A stretch of 64,000 nt of DNA from Streptomyces sp. TLI_235 (GTDB lineage: Bacteria; Actinomycetota; Actinomycetes; Streptomycetales; Streptomycetaceae). Position 1 is the stretch's first letter; each line of letters begins with the position of its first letter. Position numbers and translations under genes: made by a program. The stretch lies in assembly GCA_002300355.1 (NCBI GenBank), contig NSGV01000002.1:682001-746000 (forward strand), written 5' to 3'. This document shows, piece after piece, positions 37,201-49,200 of the stretch. The notes below the pieces were generated by a model. It was not told where the DNA came from. It worked only from the letters and a program-made list of their open reading frames with translations, and searched no databases.

Positions 37201-40200
37201 CACCTCGTACAGGGTCCCCCCGGCGAGGAGGTGGGCGGACTCCGCCGTCCCGGTCCGCTCCGCCATCAGGCGCAGTGCCTCGCGGGCCGCGTGGAGCGCC
37301 CGGGGATCGCTCGCCGTCCAGGCGCCGAGTTCCCGTTCGAACTGCTCGGCGTGGCTGCGGTAACCCGGTTCGTCGAAGACCGTGTGCCGCTGATCGACCT
37401 GCGTCGGCAGGGCGAAGTGCACCGCCCCGTCGAGTTCGGCCCGCCCGGTCGGCGCGGTGGAGTCCTGCGCCGCTGCGGCGTGGTAGCCGGGCGGCAGGTC
37501 CACGGGGACCTCGTGCGGCGGCGCGGACGCGCTGTCGAACTCCAGCAGCGGGCCGTCCGGGACGATCATCGGCCGGCCGTCCAGGCGGAACACCTGCCGG
37601 GCCGGGACGAGGTGGCCCTCGGCGCCCGGCGCCGAAGCGCCCGCGCCCTCCTGCGGGACGACCCAGAACAGGCCGGTCGCGGCCCTGGCCGTGGCCCGGA
37701 CACCGTGCCCGGCCAGTTCGTCGAGCAGCTTCGGCAGGTACCGGCCCCCGTCGGCGGCCCCCAGCGAGCAGGCGAGGAACACCAGCCGGTCGGTGCCGTT
37801 CCACACCCCCTCCGCCTTCCAGCGCAGCAGCATCCGGGCGAACTCGACGGGCCCGACCTGCTTCCCGTCGACCACGGGCAGCTTGCTTACGGGGTCGGTC
37901 TGCACCGCGACAACGAACTCGCCGTCCCGGTGGGGCGTGCGGGCCAGGGCCTCGTGCACCGCCGCGTCCCCCGCCGACTCCTCGGTGGAGCTGCGCAGGT
38001 AGCGCCCGTTCGCCCGGCTGCCGAGGTCCGACAGCGGCACGCCGTCGTGCGCGGGCAGGGACGCGGCGTCCGACGTCGGGCCCGTGGTGCGCACGTGGTC
38101 GGCGAGCGGCTCCGCCCCGTGCGGGCCTGGCCTGTCCTGGTCGTGCGGCACTGCGGCGAGTTGGGTCGCCCCCGGCTGGGGCTGCGGCAGGGCCTGTCCG
38201 TCGCCCTCGTCGTGCCCCTCCTGGAGGTCGCGCTCGTGCTGCCCGTCCTGGGCGTGAACGGTGTTCTGCGCCTCGGTCTCCGTCGGCCTGGCGGCCCAGT
38301 AGTAGAGGTTCCCCTCCACCGGGACGGGGTCGCCGTACGGGCCGTCCCCGTCGACCCGCCGCAGGGTGAACCGGACGCGCTGGCACAGCAGGGCCTGCTC
38401 GCCCGCCACGGTGGCCTTGCCGGGCTCGGTGGGCGTCTTGCCGTGCGGGACCTCGCCGATCGGGAGGTCCCCGTGCGGCGTGCCGGGGGCGTACGTCACC
38501 GGGCCCGGGCGGTCGAACGTGCTGGTGCCGCCGTAGCGGGCGGTGTTGGCCGGGACGGTCACGATCGGGGCCGTCGTCGTCGCGGTGAAGTCGAGCGGGG
38601 AGGCGTTCCAGGTCACCGTGCCGGTGCCGGTCGTGGCCGACTCCAGCTCGGTCGTCCCGGTGAGCTCGTCCTCGCCCTCGGGGCGGACCGCGATCTCGGT
38701 GACGTCTCCGATGGCCTCCAGGCTCACCCGCAGCTTGGTCCGGCCGTCCTGGCCGAGCGCCACCGTCTCGTACCCCGTGCCCTGGTCCTTGAGCCGGTGG
38801 AACACCGCGTACAGGGTCTGCGGCGAGAGCGCCTGGCGCAGCGCGCTCTGCGAGGCCAGGGGCAGCCCGCTCTCGACCCGGAGCGGGTGCTCCTCGGCGA
38901 GCCGGGGGTCGGCGACGAAGGAGGTGACGGCCTTCTTCGCCATCGCCAAGACCCGCTCCGGGACGACGGCCGACACGGCGTCGGCCGCCATGCTGCCGAC
39001 CAGTCCGTGCACCGGCTCGTAGACCTTCGCCGCGTTCCGGCCCAGCGTGCCCAGCATGCCGTCGCCCCAGGGGCGGGGGGCGTTCAGCAGGGTGACAGCG
39101 CTGTCCAGGAGCGTGTTCATCCCGTCGAAGCCGACCAGGTCGTGTCCTGAGGCCAGTGACCGGGCCCACGCCGCGGAGTCCTGGACGACGATCTGCTGGA
39201 GCATGATCCCCTCGCCGTTCGCGGGCCCGTGGACCGGCTGGTCGCCCTCGGGGACGAACGGCGCCACTGCCCCGGGGGCCGTGGTCATCGACTCGGGGAC
39301 CCATGCCTTCACCGGCCGGTCCGGGGTGACCGGCACCGGGGCGTCCAGTTCGACGTACCGGCCGTGCTCCTGCCGGGTGACGGTCACCTCGAAGCGCATC
39401 CGGGCGGTGAACAGGCGGGTGGCCCCGAACTTCGACGTCTTGTGCCCGATCTTCGTGGTGACCCCCGACTCGTGGCCGGTGCCGCCGCCGAGATCGCCGC
39501 CCAGCGTGGGGGCGTAGGTGAGGTTGCCGAAGTGTTCGGCGGCCCGCGGCACCCCGTACGAGGGACGAAAGTTGAGGTCGCCGCCGCCGGTCCAGTTCTT
39601 CCCGTCGTTGCCCTTGACGGTCCGGGCGATACCCGTTCTGCGGGTGATCTCCACGGTCGACTGCTGCTGCTCGTCGTGCCAGTTGCCCTCGACGACGCCG
39701 CGCACCAGGACCCGGGTGACGATCCGGCTGGTCCGGGTCTCCTGCACGTGGTAGTCGAGGATGCCCTTGTTGACGAGGTCGTCGAAGTTCGCCGACAGGC
39801 TGTGCGGGGAGAACGCCTCGGCGAAGGGCAGGGCCGCGTCCGGGTCCCTGGGCTGGGCGCCGTCCGGCTGCCGGCCCCGGATCTGGCTGTCGATCTCCCG
39901 CAGGATCGCGTTCGTGTCGTGGAACTCGACGACGGCGCCGGCGCCCACCCGCGACTGCAGCAGGTGGGCCTCCCGGGGTTCCGGGCCGGGCGCCGCGCCG
40001 TCCACCGGCTCGGCGGGTGGCGTCGCCGCCATCGCCCGGGCGTCCGCGTCGGAGAGCAGGACGAGCACGGTGTGGTTCTCGCTGAGCACTCCGGCGCCGT
40101 GGCTGACGTTCCCGTCCGCGTCGGTGACCCGGCCCTTGACGGTGATCGTCGCCCCGGCCTCGTAGACGTGCCAGGTCCCTTCCTGCGCGGACTTTCGGGT

Positions 40201-43200
40201 GGTCGAGGTCTGCTCCTTGACCGTGTCGCTGTACTCGTCCCCGAGGGAGCCCTTGAGCTTCCCGCCGCCCCGGACCTGGTAGGTCGAGGTGTTCAGGCCC
40301 TCGGGGGTCTCCGGGAAGCGCCCGAAGTCGCTGCCCAGGTTCCCCTTCTCGGCGGTGGTCTTCTTGTCCGCCGTCGCGCTGGACGTGCTGGACTTCAGCT
40401 CGAGGGCGAGCTTGCCCTCACCGGACAGCGTCTCCCGGTACTGCAGCATGTCCAGTGCGGTGTGCAGGGACAGTCCCACGGTGTCCCGGTTGCGGCCCGA
40501 ACCGACGTGCAGATCCATGGTGTTGACCCATCCGTGGCGCGAGGCCTGGATGATCCCGCGCAGCCACCGGCGGTCGGCGAGGACGTCCAGGGCGTCGCGC
40601 AGGTCCGGTGGCTCCGTCCCGTCCTTCCGGGCGGTGTAGGCCGATGTGAGCGCTTCCTCGGCGCGGCCGCGGAAGTTCGCGGTGTCCACGTCGCGCACCA
40701 GGTGCAGTGCGGGCAGGTTCGCCAGCTCCAGCTCGTCGGGGAGCCCGTAGGTCCGCTGCACGTGCTGCACGCCGACGACGAGGTCGCCGACCGGCAGCGG
40801 GTGCTGGGGCTCCTCGGATCCGAGGTGCGTGCGGGGGGCCCGCGGGTCCAGCGGGCCGATGTGGACGCCGAAGGTCACCGGGTAGGCGATCCGGTCGGTC
40901 GTGGTCTCCAGGCTGAAGTCGTGCTTGACCTCGGTCTCGGCCCCGGTGGTGAGCTGGTGCGAGTTCCCGCGGGAATACTCGAAGCCGGCCGTCACGAAGG
41001 CGCGCTGGGTGTTGGGCGGGTTCAGCGCGGTGCGGAGGGTACCGCCGAGGGTCCAGGCGTGCTTGCCGCCGTGGCTCACCGACTTGTCGGCCCCCACCGT
41101 CCGGGTGACGACCTCCTTCGCGGTGGCCGGGCCGGTGCTCAGCAGCCGGCCGTCCCCGAGGTCGGCCCGGACCAGGATCTCGTACGCCGACTCCGAGAAT
41201 CCCGGCAGCCGAGGGGCGTCCAGCACGATCCGGAAGGCGCCCTCCAGCAGGTCCGGGCCGGCCGAGCGCAGCGCGGAGGGCGAGAGCTGCTCGTGCAGGC
41301 TGCGCAGGTTCGCGTGCGCCTGCGGGGTGAGCGCCGTGGCGTGGCGGCCGCCCGGCGGCGGCAGGAGGCCCGGGGCCTGGGTGTGCAGGTACTGGACGAC
41401 GTGGGTGACCAGCTCGGTCGACCCCGGGACGTCGAGGTAGGTGGTACGGCTGCGCAGCCCCGGGGTGATCAGGGCGTCCTGCTGGGGCGGGGCCCCGGCG
41501 GGCGCCTCGGTGTGCTCCCGCACCGGGCTGATCCGGACGACGTCGCCGGTGGTGTGCTCCGGCAGCGGGATGTCGGTGACACGGCTGTGGAACAGGCCGT
41601 CGGCCCCGGGCGACAGGCGGTCCTCGATCAGCCGCACCCGGAAGCGGACCGTGGTCGACACGAGGTCGGCCCTGGTCTGCTCCTCGTGGCCGTGCTCCAG
41701 CGTGAGGGTGGTCTTGCCCTTCGAGCCGTGCGAGGCCGAAGCCGTGTAGCCGTAACCGAGGTTGCCCGTCAGCCACTTGCTCTCCTTGGAGACCGGTGAC
41801 TTCCAGACCTGGCCGGAGAGGCCGTGGTTGGTGCCCAGGCTCCGGCTGCTCCCCTCCGAGCGGTTCGCCGCCTGCTCGGCCGACCACTTGGCGCCCCGGA
41901 CGCTCTTGCTGTCGGTCAGGTCGTGGACGGTGCTCTCCAGCGGCTCGAGCGTCAGCCGCAGCCGGCCGGTCCGCCCGTTGGTGAACGTCAGGTGGGGCGA
42001 GTGCAGTCCCCAGCTCGACGCGTGCTCGAAGCCGTCGATCACGTTCTTCGTGCTGAGGAAGTCAAGGATGGCCCGGTGCGCCGTTCCGTCGGGGTGCTGC
42101 TCGCGCGGCAGCGCCGCGAAGACCGCGTCCCGCACGGCGTGCAGGCCCCGGATCGCCAGCGGGTGGCCGCCGTCGGGCCGGACGGCGCCGGGCGGCAGGG
42201 CCGTGGGGCGGTCCCAGCCCTGCCACTGGAACCGGGGGCCGTTCACGGCCGAGCCGCGGGGGATCTCGGCGGTCACCTCGGCCGTGATCGGCGCATCGTC
42301 CCCCAGCGGGAGCACGAGTTCCTGCCCCTGCTCGTCGATCACCCGCACGTGGTAGGTGAACTCCGAGGCGTAGGTGTCGGTCCGGCCGACCAGGGCGACC
42401 TTGTTCACCGCCGACGTGGTGACCTTGAGCGCGGACTCCGTGCCGTGGCTGGCGCCGCCCAGGGCCACGGACACCGTGTGCACCGACTGGAGGACGGGGT
42501 TGATCGGGTTGATGTGGGTCGGTGCCAGGTCCAGACCGGCCTGGCCGGTCGTGAGCTGAACCTTGCGAGGGTCGGACTCGTGGGCCGCCTGGGAGACGAC
42601 CTCGAAGCCCTCCCCCGTGTTCCTCGCGTCCGGTTCGCCGATGGTCCGCAGCTGCCAGGCACCGGCCTCCGCCGTGACCACCAGTTCGTGCTGCCTCCCC
42701 TTCACCCACACCGTGGTGCGCCAGCCGCCGTTCACCATCTCGGCGTGCTTCGCCCGGAAGTTCGCCGGATCCAGCACACCGTCCAACTGCCGACGCACCT
42801 GCCGGTCGTTCCCCGCGGCGCCCAGGAGTTCATGGACCCGCGCACGCACCGCGGCCGGTCCCGGCTCACCGACGATCTTGATGCCCTCCAGATACTGCCA
42901 GTGCCTCCCGTCCAGCACCGCCGGCGGCTCGGGGTCGGGCTGCGGTTCGGGCTCAGGCTCCTGGCGCTCGAGCTCCTGGCGCTCCAAACGCTGGCGCTCG
43001 AGCTCCTGATGCTCCAAACGCTGGCGCTCGAGCTCGCGCCGCTGTTCAAGCTCGCGCTCACGCTCCTCGCGCTGAAGCCGGCGCTGGCGTTCGAGCTGAC
43101 TCTGGCGTTCAAGCTCCCGACGCTCCAAACGCCGGCGCTCGAGCTCGCGCCGCTGTTCAAGCTCGCGCTCACGCTCCTCGCTCTGAAGCTGGCGCTGGCG

Positions 43201-46200
43201 CTCAAGCTCGCGCTCGCGCTCCTGACGCTCGAGTTCGAGCTTGCGCTCAAGCTGGCGCTGGCGTTCGAGCTGACTCTGGCGTTCAAGCTCCCGACGCTCC
43301 AAACGCCGGCGCTCGAGCTCGCGCCGCTGTTCAAGCTCGCGCTCACGCTCTTCGCGCTCAAGCTTGCGCTGGCGTTCGAGCTGACTCTGGCGCTCGAGCT
43401 CCCGACGCTCAAGCTCAGGGTCAGGCTGCAGCTCGGGACCGGGACGCGGCTGCGGCTGCGGCTGGTGCTGCCCCTGCTCGTCCTCGGAGGACAGGCCCGA
43501 ACCGTCCTCGGACTCCGAAGACTCCAGGTGTTCCGAACCCGAGTCCGAGAACCAGCCGCTGTCGCTCCCGCTCAGGGACTCCACGTCACCGTCGTAGCCG
43601 GGATCCTCGTCCGGAACACGAACCGACGGCCCGCCACGCCTGGCGAACCTCACGTGCTCGGGCAACTGTGTGGCGACCTGGCCGAGGTCGACCACCGAGT
43701 AGAGCCGCGGGGGAACCTGCTCCGTTTCCTCTTCCCTCTGGGCTTCGATCCTCACTCGCTTACCGGGACCGCTGATCACCGGGCGGCCATCGCCGTCGTA
43801 GCCGACCTTGGCCGCAGTCACGAAGGCTCGGCCCCCGAGCTCCTCGAGGGGACCGCCCTCCCGCTGTACGAAGGTGGGGGCGAACCAGACGTCGTCCGTG
43901 AAGGCGTGGAAGTTGGCGGATATCTGCCGCTCGCGCAGCACGGTCTTCAGCTCGCCGAGGTAGTCATTGCCCTCGGCGCCGAGACGGCAGGCATCGAACT
44001 CCAGAGGGTCCTTGCCGTTCCAGTACTTGTTGTCCCGCAGCGAGACGATCAGGTCGGCCATTTTCTCGACGGAGAAGAGCTCCCCGTCGATCACCGGACG
44101 ACCGCCCTGGTCGGTGTGGACCACGATCTTGAACGTAAGGTCCGGACCGGCAACGAGGTACCTGAATTCGGGCAGCGACATTTCGCCGTCCAGCACCCAT
44201 CCGTACGGATTCCGCTCGGCGTCCTGGAGTGAACGGCCGTGAGCCGGCGGCTGCACGACGGGACCTGCCGGCCTGGGAGTTGTCTGCGGTCGCTGCAGGG
44301 GCTGCTCGTCCCCCTGGCCCTCGCTCTCCGATCGGTCATCCTCGTGCAGGGAATCAGCCGTATGCTCACTACTGATTGCGCGGAGCAGCGAGTAGCGGCC
44401 GTCACCCAGGAGGACTGAGACCTCCCGTACCGATTCGCCCTCAGGTCCGTACGACCTGGAACTCATTCCATCGAAGATCCTCAACCGCACCCGGAAAGCT
44501 TCGGCGAGGATTTCCGGGATGACATCCCCCAACTTACCGGCCCACTGCCCGCTGGTACCGACCAGCCACTCAACGTCCGCCATGGCATCGATGCGGAGAC
44601 CGCGCCGCTCCACGATGTCATCGAAAACGTGCTTAAAGTTTTCCTTGATCCACTTCCGCGCATCCTGGCGCATCTCCCTCGCATCGCGGGAGAGTTCGGC
44701 AGTCGAATACGGACCTCTCTTCCCCGAAAGGGCCAATGCCTTGTAGAGGCAGTTTCCGTCACGAGACATGGATTCGATGCGATAGCCCTCCGCAGACATG
44801 TCGGAATAGTCCTCGAAGTCGCGCTTGATCCTCCAGAGATGCGCGATTTCGGGCAGCGCCTTGTCGACCAGGTATTTATAGTGCTCCTCGAACTGACCCT
44901 TCGACAGCCCGTCGACGGCGAAGATGTCGTCCAGTCGACCGACCACTCGATGGAATTCACCCCGCCGCCTCTGCACTTCCTGCGGGTGAATGTCGGACTT
45001 GAGGGCCAGATCCACCTCCGAACGCACTTTGCGGAACTGGCGCCGGAGCTGGGAAATACGCCTCTCGTGGAATTCGTCGAACTGCTCTGCCGAGAATTTC
45101 TCCCCGTGCCCGAGCGCGCGCAGGATTTCCACCATCGACGTGTGGTCGAACCCGCGCTCGCCTCCGTAGACGCCGGCCGGCTTGTGCCGCCGGTTCGCCC
45201 CTCCTGTCGGGAGGTAGGAGAGGGGTTCCGGGAGATCGTTGCGGTGCGCGTCGAACGGTTTGGCGTAGCGGCCGGACGCGGTCGGGGGAACGGTGATCTG
45301 GATGCGCTCATATCCGGGAGCCACGCCCCCGAGCTTGGTCAGGCCATCTCTCGTATCATGCCAGTGGGTCATTCGGTAAGCGCCACTGGCACCCTTCTCC
45401 TCCAGGTAGCGGACACTCTGCTTGATCAACGCCAAGGCTTCCAGATTCCCGGATCGGGCGCCGATGTGCTGCACGACGTGATTTCTGCCGAGGTAGTCGT
45501 ACAGCCTGAGCTGCCCGACCCTCATGCCTTCCGTCCAAGCGCGGACCGCCACACTGTCCGACTCACCGGCACCCCAGAAACCGGTGATGTCATGGAAGCG
45601 GTTGTCGTTCATCTCCGCAAGCAGCTGACGCCATTTCCCGGCCTTGCCGGCGTCCGGGTGCGGATCGCCCGTGATGATCACCGCATCGTACTTGTCCCCC
45701 AGCGCTCGGAGGAGCTGCCGGGTTCCCTCGAAACTCGTGTCGTGCTCCATTCGGCCCCGCACGTCGAGCCACTCGGTCTTCTTCCCGGTGAAGCGGGACC
45801 AGATCACCAGCACCTTGCTACCGGGCTTGAGATCGATACCCCGCCCCTTCAGCCAACTCCCGACCTCTTCGCCCTTGATTCCATTGCCGTCTTCGTCGAT
45901 CAGCTTCCACGCCTTGCGAATCATGTCGGGCGAGTCCGCGTCGAAGTATCGACTGACCATCTCCGTGCCGTAGTAGATGGTTTTTACCACGTGCTCCCGA
46001 GGCTTTTCCGGGGTGAAGACATAACCACCGCCGTCCAGAATTTGGTTGACCTTCTCCTTGATCTTGTCGTACTGCTCCCTCGTCTCCATGCTCAGGGCTT
46101 CGGCTATATGAATGCGATCATCCCCGATTCCGGAGAATTTGTAGAACGCCTCGAGCTCCCGAGACTTGTCGCCCGCGAGGGGGTTGCCGTTCTCCCCGGC

Positions 46201-49200
46201 GGGAGCCCGCCCGATCACGACGTGCAGATTTTCGTTGAGGAGCAGCGCCACCGCGATGCCGAACTGGTCGCCGGAGGCATAGCCAGGCTGCTCGATGACC
46301 GCCTTCTCGCTCTTCGCGTCCGACTCCCTGTAGGGGATCTTCTTGAACCTGTTGTTCTTCTTCCTCCCTTCCGGGGCGACCTCCGTCGCCGCGTGCTCGC
46401 TGCCGTGGAGCTCCGGCCGGGAGACCGGGTCGACCCAGACGTGGCTGCGCGCCTGCGGGGCGGCGGCGTCGCGGGCCTCGTCCCAGCTCCGGTGGACGGC
46501 CCCGCTGCCGGGGTGCCGGTCGAGATGCCCGACCACGGAGGAGATCAGCTGCAGGTGGCGCTCGCGCAGACCGCCCTGCCGCAGACCCTGCGGGGCCGGC
46601 GCGTCCGGGTTCCCGACCAGGCTGCCGTCGACGTCGGGCCGGTGCGGCAGGTCCGCCGTCCGGTACTCGTCACGCAGACCCAACTGATGACCCAACTCGT
46701 GCACGTAGTCCAGCGGCTCCGCGTCCGCCCACCACGCGCCCTGGTCCATCTGCCGGTCCCGCCCGACCAGGTCCACCGTCAGATGGGCCTCAGCGCCCGG
46801 CTCGACCCGCACCACCGTGACATGCATCCGGTCACCGCCGGCCACCCGGTAACCCGGCGCGTTGAGGTGCTCCTCCACCCCCTCGACCAACTTCTCCCAC
46901 ACCGCCGCGACATCCCGCCCGCCACTTTCCCGGAACGCGATCCGTACCGTCAGATCGGTGTGCACCTCCCCACCGTGCTCGAAACGCCGGGCATCGAACG
47001 ACGACCGCACCACGAAACGCGGCGTCCGATCGACCCGCGCCGGCGGGGGCTGCGGCCCCACCTCGACGTGCTGCTGGTCCGGCCGTCCTGTCGGTGCGTT
47101 CTGCGCCGTGGCGTTCGCCATGAACTCCCGGAATCCGTCGAACAGTTCCTCCTCAGCCTCGGTGCGGCTGATCGGGTTGGCCGCCTCGGGGTGGTCCGCT
47201 CGCGATCCGGGGCCGAAGAGGTGTTCCAGCACGGGCACGAGGTCCGGCACGTGCGCGCGCACCCAGTCGGCGCCGTTGTTGCGGGGCAACCCGGTCATCG
47301 GGTCGTTCCCGTGGTTGTACCCGAAGTACGCCGTGACCAGCTGGGCGAAGAACTCGTGCTGGTTTCGGGCCGAGTAGTTGCCCACCGGGTTGCCGTCCGC
47401 GTCCAGCACGCCGCCGTCCGGCCAGGCCGTGACGTTCTCCTCACCGGACAGTTCGGACCGGGAGTCGGCGGCGTTCCGGTTCCGATAGGCCTGAACGACC
47501 AGGTCCCGCTGTTCCCGGGTGAGACCGAACTCGTGGATCGTGTGGGCCAGTTCGTGGACAGAGGTGGAGTACCCCTCAGGGTGTTCCAGGTTCGGCCCCA
47601 CCGTCGTCCGGGCACCGAGCAGGTTCTCCTCAGTGATCAGGACGAACCCGTTCCCGCTGGAGCCGCGGACCACCGACCAGGCACGGCCGTCGCCCGTACC
47701 GCGCGCGAACCCGACGAAACCGGGCACCTCCGTCATCGGCACGTCCCGCGGCACCACCACGACCCGCACGCCCGCGTTCACCAGACGCTCCGCGAGCTCC
47801 TGGTTCGACAGCATCCGCGCGACCAGCGCCTCCGCTGTCCGGCGGGCAGCGACCGGCTGCTGAGAGCGGGGGTCGACGTCGATGAGCAGCCTGGCCGCCG
47901 CCTGGGCGAAGTCCTCCGGGCCCAGTTCAGCGCGCAGCCCCGCCAGGAAGTCCTGGCCCGCGGCGAGCGTACGGCGTTCCTCGCCCGACAGGTGCTCCAG
48001 TCCCTGCACCCGCTCGTGCAGCGGCCCGGGCACCGGCATGTCGCCGCCACCGAGCCCGACCGGCGGCCGGCCGAGCACGACCTGCCCGTCCTGCCCGGTC
48101 GTCGGCGGCGCCGGCAACGTCGAAGGGTCCTGCATCTCGGTGTCCGACGGCGACTGCTCCTCCGTCTCCATCGGCTGCGGCTCCACCTTGAGCTTCCGCG
48201 TGGACGGGCCTTCGCCGTGGTCGCCGGCTCCGCCGTCATCAGCGTCCTCCCGGCCCCGCTTCTGCTGGGTGGGGACCCACGCGCTGTAGTGGTCCGCGTC
48301 CAGTTGGAGGTGGACCGTCCCCGCAGGCGCCACTCCGTTCAACGGGTCCAGGACAACGTCGGGCTGACCGGTCCGGTGGATGTGCAGGTGCACCCCCAAC
48401 GCGGAGGCGACCACCCGGGGCGCGAGGTCCCCGGCCACCGTGTTCCAGTTGCCGGTCCGGCCGATGGTGCGGGCGAGTTCGTCCATGCTCGTCCCGAAGG
48501 CCCGGGCAAACCCCCTGACCACGGGGAGGTTCCCGGCCTCCAGCATCCAGTTCACGACCCGTGTGCGCAGGGCCGCCGCGTCTCCGTCCTCAGGGGACAG
48601 GACGGCGTTGACGGCGTGGTAGAGGCAGTCACCGTCCGGGGGCACGTCCTGCCACCGGAACAGCTCGGGCCGCTGGTCCTCGTCGGAGCTGTGGTGGTAG
48701 AGGTCCGTGCCCTCCGGATCCGCCGAGCCCTCCAACAGCCGCTCCAACTTCCGGTCGAAGGCCCGAGCCGCCGCGGAACTGCGGTTGTTGTCGGTCGCGG
48801 CCAGCTGACGCTCCCGGAAGAAACGCTCGGACCTGCGCAGGGACTGACCGAAGGGCTCGTCCCGGCCAGGCTGATTGGCGTCGTTGGCCCCTACCAGGAA
48901 GTACGTCTGGCGCTCGACGAAGTAGTGAGTGGGGACACCGAGGGGGAATCCGAGGCTGCTGGTGACGACCAAGGGGTCGTTCAGGAGATCGAACAACCGC
49001 CCGACCACCTCCGTGTAGTGGTCACCGAGGTGGTCCGAGGAGCCGACCGCGATGCCCATCTGGGCCATCCAGTGGTCCACCAGCAGCGGTCGGTCGGCCA
49101 TCGAGGGATCGATCACCATCGGCTCCGGCCGGCCGTTGTCGTTGATGTCGACGTCGATGACCACCGCGACGTGGAAGCCCCAGCTGACCTGCTGCGGCTC

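Noticed and set aside
42937..43430. CRISPR-like array
   Set aside because: The repeats are coding, imperfect, without unique spacers of constant size, and in frame with the Glu-Arg coiled coil.
45370..46350. Calling the region a defined glycosyltransferase family (for example fucosyltransferase-like)
   Set aside because: Only the Rossmann-type strand pattern and one HIGARSGN segment are suggestive; no diagnostic sugar-nucleotide motif could be fixed, so only a possible GT-B-like fold is stated.
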